Of a DNA stretch of 64,000 nucleotides, positions 59,240 to 64,000 are shown one piece after another (position 1 is the first letter of the stretch; each line of letters starts with the position of its first letter). The notes under the pieces are model-generated. The model saw only the letters and a program-made list of their open reading frames with translations, did no database searches and was not told the origin of the DNA. Location: positions 137,037,954-137,101,953 of the forward strand of contig CP136064.1 in the NCBI GenBank assembly GCA_032622095.1. Reading direction: 5' to 3'. The DNA comes from Siphonodentalium dalli (Eukaryota > Mollusca > Scaphopoda > Gadilida > Siphonodentaliidae). Both the position numbers and the translations under genes were made by a program.

Positions 59240-61758
59240 GATTGGAAAGGGGGTTAAACAACAAGCCCAAGTGTTTTTATTAAGTTTGCTCCCATTTTGT
59301 TTCGCACCCGCTCTTCATTAAGTGTAGAGGGGGGGCAGTGGTGAGGAGTTCAATAATTCAGTTGGGTTGTTGCGTAATAATAATGATGCTCGTCTATAGT
59401 ATTCTGTGTACGTCAGGTGCCATGGCAGGGGGATTAATCGCAGCTATTAATTGGTTACATCCGTCAATAAGTAGTTAAACATGTATAGTGGGGAATATCA
59501 TGCTGCCGCATAACTCGACCGGAATCCAAAGCAATTCGTTATCCGTACATGTGATAGAATCATGGGAATCTTTTTGTTCTCATGATATATGTTTGTACAG
59601 CATTAAATATTTGTTTGTTTTCGCGAAGGCTAAGCTCCCTTGATCCACGCAATAGAGTGTTCTCAGATAGGGCAACATTCGGTAGGGAGTCATATAGTTC
59701 TCTTCTGGGCTCTTGATAAAATGTACATTCAAAGAGATAATGGTAAGTCGTCTCAAGTTCCCCACATAGACAGAAGGGGAATGTTTTACATGATTATATG
59801 TCAGGTCACCACTCAGGTGGCTACAGTTCAGTCTTAATCGGGTATGAAGGATATGAGATTTACGACATTTATTATGATAAAAATGGGCAGGTGGACGCAT
59901 AGTGTCACTGTTGAGTTCTTTTTTGAAGTCTTCGATTGTACTGCTGCCCTTTGTAGATTCCGGTAGTTTGTTCCATTCAGTAATTGCCGATGGTAAGAAC
60001 GAATCCATATAATAGTCATAGTTAATATTCGAGGGTAGTCTTATGTGTTCAAATCTGAAGTTATATCTGGAATTATTTGTCTGGATTGGTCGTACATAGT
60101 TTCTTAAGATTGATGGGGCAGTTCCGCGTATCATTTTAAAAAAATGGCACAGCTTGTGTTTTCTACGACGTGAGGAGAGGAGTTACCAGCCAGTTTCTGA
60201 TAAAAGACGCGCGTTACTCGTACTGATGATTGCACCTGTTACTATTCGGGCCATTTCGTATTGGACCTTTTCAATGTCATCACTAAGATAGCCAGGGCAG
60301 TTATCCCAAACATTGATGCATATTCTAGTATTGGTCGGATAAATGTATAATGTATATTTTCAAGCGTTACTCTGCTTAGCCTGTATCTGTGTTTACGTAC
60401 TAGATTTACTCGACTCCATGCCTTGTCAAGCATAGATCTGATATGGATACCCCATGAGCCCAAGTTGTCGAAAGTAAGTCCTAGATGTTTATGGCTGTCA
60501 ACCTCAATAATTATCGCGGCTCCCATGGTCAGGTGTGGATGATATACTGGTGTTTCTTTCCTAGAGATTAAGAGAGCTTCCGTTTTCAGGGGATTGAATT
60601 TTACAAGCCATTTTGATGCCGAACACATGAGAGTTTCGAGGTCATCGTTGATTAGTTTTGCGGCCATAGTGGGGTCTTCGATAGTAAGAAATAGAGAGGT
60701 GTCATCAGCAAATATACGAATGTTGCACCGTATATTTTCGGTTATATCATTATTATAAATTAAAAACAGAAGTGGGCCTAATACGAAGCCCTGTGGGACA
60801 CCGGCTGTTGCATCTTGTAATTCCGAGTGCGTGCCGTCTATGACAATTTTTTGTTGCCTGCATTCAAGTTATACAAGTCTCCTCTTATACCAATTTTCGT
60901 CAGTTTGTTCAAGAGGCCACGGTGCCAGACTTTATCGAACGATTTACTTATGTCACAGAATATACACCGTACCTCTTTTCCATCGTCTAGGGATCGAGAT
61001 ATATTGTCATATATTTCGGTAAGTTGGAAAACTGTTGAGTCATTGCCCACGAAACCAGCTTTGTAAAATGATAGGAGTTTGTTTTCATCGAGAAATTCCC
61101 ATAGATATTTATAAATGCATTTTTCATAGACCTTTGACACGCAGCTTAGTAGTGAAATTGGTCGGTAGTTTGATATAAGACTGGGATCACCGCACTTGAA
61201 TATGGGTGTAACATGGGAACTCTTCCACTGGGGTGGGTAGTAGCTGTTTTCGGTAAATATTCTAAAATAGAATTCAAGAGGATCACATAGCGAAGAGGAG
61301 CAATTTTTCAAAACCATGGGACTTATTCTGTCGGGCGCACTTGAATTAGAAATTTTGAGACCTTTAAACGATTTGTAAATGTCAGGGGCTGTGATTTTTA
61401 TTTCGCTTAATGTGGATATGGAGTTATCAGGATCGAGCACTGGTAGGCGTTTCCCGACGTCATCAACTGATGAAATATTACAGAAGTAGGAGTTGAAAGC
61501 ATTTTCTTTTTGAGTTGGTGAGATCAGGAAGTCGCCGTTTGTGTTTAGGGGGGTATTGTTCGATCACTGGTTGCAAATACTACTTTTTGAAGGGTTTTCC
61601 ACCAAGATGACTGGTCATTTGATGGGTTATTCAATGTATTTTCATTATTGGTGTCATAATCACGTTTGCTTTTTCTAATAGCCGATGTAGTTTCACTACG
61701 TCAAGATCGAAAGTTTGCCCATGTTTGTGGTGTGTTTTGCTTTTTATCTATCTTATGT
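59240..61758 (-). pseudogene. LINE-C reverse transcriptase and 3' UTR
   Basis: A CR1/Jockey-like LINE on the minus strand. In order: KSKRDYDT linker (61,660), APDRISPMVLK, NYRPISLLSCVSKVYEKC, the catalytic FCDISKSFDKVWH (60,950), VPQGFVLGP and FADDTSLF (60,690), HKHLGLTF, WNKLPEST and HTRLRLNCSHLSG. It ends near 59,580. At least three frameshifts (near 60,840, 60,680 and 60,240) and stops make it inactive. The 3' UTR runs to about 59,240 and is shared with the insert at 55,949-57,347. Its upstream part stops at 61,758 against the tail of LINE-D. Confidence 0.92.
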
Positions 61759-64000
61759 GAATGAATGAGTTTATTGCTAGCCACGAATTGACATGGAACA
61801 TGCAAATATATATACATATATACAAAAGCACCAAAATATATCGATGCGCAGTAGGGAACATCAGCATAAATACACATGTATCTAATATACATTCAAGATA
61901 TATATACTGGTAACTCAACACCGCTACTCACAATTGTGAGCAGATCTTGATCATGCGCCGTCCATACTGCACACCCACATCGAAATTCAAAGGAAAATAA
62001 ATTGAGTCCCTCTGTGCAAACAAAAGGATGTGGTTAAAGAGGCGCAATTGGGTAAGGTGTATAGTCATATTAAAACACCCTTTTACTTAATTCTCTGAAT
62101 GCTTTATTCAAGAAAATCGACACGGATTTCAGAAGGCTCACATTCTGTGTGGAGAGAAGTCTGTGAAACTTCCCCCTGTCTGGGATCTCCCAATGACATT
62201 TCGGGATATATTGTCTACACAATTCATTGAAATAACTACACATAATCATAAGGTGATATTCGTCGCCCAGGCCAGATTGACAAAGGGGACATACTATTTG
62301 TTCTTTCTGTATCTTTTTCCATCGGCCACTTTCTATGGCTAATCGGTGATTAGAAGTTCTTATCTTCATGTGAGATTCACTCAAATGTGATGGTAGTTCG
62401 ATCAAATACGTTTTCATTTCGAACGTGGGAGTTATAAAGTTATACAAATTACCCCTGGATGTTGACATCATGTTACCATACCATTCTTGGTGAAACTGGT
62501 CTATCAAGATCTGCTTTAATTGTGCGCTGTCATGTTTAGAGAGTTGTAATTGTGCAATCCATTTGGAATTAGAACCAGTGTTTTGCAATATACTTTGTAT
62601 GGATCTGACCCATCTAAGTTTGTGTTCATAACTGCTGTCGTTTTGATATAACGTGTAAGTAATATGGTACATATTTTTGGCCAATTCAGAACCCTCGTCA
62701 GATAATAATTTTGACCAGTAAGAAATAGCTCGACATTTGGCCTCTATTATAAGAGGATAACTCTCCATAAACCATGAAATTTGGCGTACTAGATTTCGTG
62801 CCGAGTAAAATTTTGCAGAACTTGATATGCACGGCTTCAACCGTTTTCATTGACTCAAAAAACCATATTTCACTGCTGTATAATAAAATTGGTAGAACCA
62901 TAGCATCAAACAGCTGTAGCATGAGGTCTACTGGGAACTTCATATTTCTGGTTTTGTTCAAGAGGGCATACATTGCTTTGGTCGCTACTCTGCTGGTTTT
63001 TTTGACTGCCCTACAAAATCTGCCATTGTAAAAGAATTCTACACCTAGGTACATGAATTCTTTTACAATATCTATATGTATACCGTTATATACAAACACG
63101 GGTAAGCACTTGGTTGTCTTTTACAAAATATCACAACTTTAGTTTTTTGCGTGTTTACTTGAAGTCCCCAAGCGATTGCATAATCATGAAACGCTGAAAG
63201 TGCTCTGTGCATTGAAGCTTCGTCTTCAGTCAACAGAATGGTATCATCAGCATAAAATAAACATAGAAGGCCTATATAATACTTTTGATTTGTATAGAAT
63301 AATTCATCAAGGTATTTCAAATTGCCTATGACACAATCATTAATAAATTCCTGTAAATCGTTGATATATAACGAAAATAAAAACGGTGACATTAATTCAC
63401 CCTGGAAAAGACCAATATGGCTCTCGAAATAATCTGATTTGGTCATGCCAATCTTAACACAAGTTTTTTCCACTTGCGAGGTATATTTCCATCAAAATGT
63501 TTAGTATGAACATATTATCGGTTGTAGAATATTTCCTCCTAAAACCACTCTTGTTATCACTAATGAGTTTAAATTTTTCAGAGAATATGGTCAGTCTATT
63601 GTTCAGTATTGAAGTGAATAGTTTTGCCAGGCAACTCAAAAGAGTAATACCTCTGTATGATTCCGGATCAAGTCTCTCACCCTTTTTCTTGTAAATCGGA
63701 TGTATGCTTCCAATAGCCCAGTCTTCTGGGAAATAGCCCGTGTCTAATATCAAATTGAAGAAATAGAAATACACGTCGATCATCTCGTCCTCTGACGATT
63801 TGATATATTCCTTAGACAGTTGGTCTATAATGGGTGCTTTATTATTTTTCAGTTTGGATATAGCTGCTCTTATCTCGCCCCTTGTAATTTCAGCGTTAAG
63901 GTCGCTAACATCCGACTCATCCTATATATCGTTAAATTCATTGTCGAGGTTAACATTGTCATTATTTCCTTCGTTTAGAGTTTTGAAATGCTCATAGAAG
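61759..64000 (-). pseudogene. LINE-D reverse transcriptase (runs off the window)
   Basis: A second LINE family, minus strand. From the window edge: AAISKLKNNKAP, YRGITLLSCLAKLFTSILNNRL, GFRRKYSTTDN, QGELMSPFLFSLYINDL, the catalytic FYADDTILL (63,260), MYLGVEF, LPILLYSSEIWFF, YGEL and a C-terminal knuckle CPLCQSGLGDEYHLMIMC (C-x2-C-x8-H-x4-C), ending at 62,070. Frameshifts near 63,465, 63,090 and 62,790 break it. The 3' UTR ends with aataaa and a catt repeat tail next to LINE-C. Motif spacing differs from LINE-A, -B and -C. I leave the clade open. Confidence 0.92.

Overview
Eukaryotic, almost certainly metazoan sequence: AT-rich, compact genes absent, one spliced exon of an animal neurotransmitter transporter (SLC6 family), and many transposable elements (TEs) and satellites. 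ACGG/TCTG-microsatellite-associated repeats and Helitron-like ends of the kind common in bivalves and other marine lophotrochozoans make a mollusc-like marine invertebrate my best guess; this is inference, not proof. Nothing here is bacterial: there are no operons and no rRNA or tRNA that I can recognise.

Layout. 0-16 kb: dispersed repeats, a TA-flanked MITE (1.85-2.33 kb), a LINE endonuclease fragment (3.7-4.4 kb), a fold-back element (4.8-5.55 kb), a 16-bp motif repeated eleven times in two clusters (6.16-9.12 kb), a broken unrecognised coding region (9.4-9.9 kb), a large hairpin (10.6 kb) and otherwise featureless AT-rich DNA. 16.25-31.9 kb: one LINE on the minus strand (LINE-A: ORF1 with coiled coil, ORF2 with endonuclease and reverse transcriptase, C-terminal CCHC). 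It is split by a 10,663-bp insertion (17,313-27,975) that has inverted CCCAGATAGCACAC ends, a 2-bp GT duplication and ACGTTGG-rich arrays just inside each end. That element carries satellites, a Helitron-like end, poly-G tracts and another nested element with inverted 16-bp arrays. 32-36 kb: dispersed repeats. 36.1-41.5 kb: nested DNA transposons, including a TTAA-flanked GC-rich tandem element with a 967-bp hAT (8-bp duplication AACCCCTG) inside. 41.6-42.7 kb: a 1.1-kb element with a 60-bp inverted repeat and remnants of both ends of a gene. 43-50 kb: a miRNA-precursor-like hairpin, a broken coding relic, microsatellites, a second Helitron-like end and the SLC6 exon (49,786-49,924). 50.6-58.2 kb: LINE-B on the plus strand, interrupted by a 3,838-bp DNA element (AA duplication, CCCTTACATTT ends) and by a 5'-truncated LINE-C copy with a 15-bp target duplication. 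59.2-64 kb: LINE-C and LINE-D, both on the minus strand, apparently nested.

The window is largely a set of TEs inside TEs. Because hosts and guests are both readable, several insertion sites can be resolved to the base by closing a LINE reading frame across the insertion. Two of the guests share CCC-beginning ends, 2-bp duplications and internal arrays of a short motif, and no transposase that I can recognise. They are the best candidates for an undescribed transposon group.
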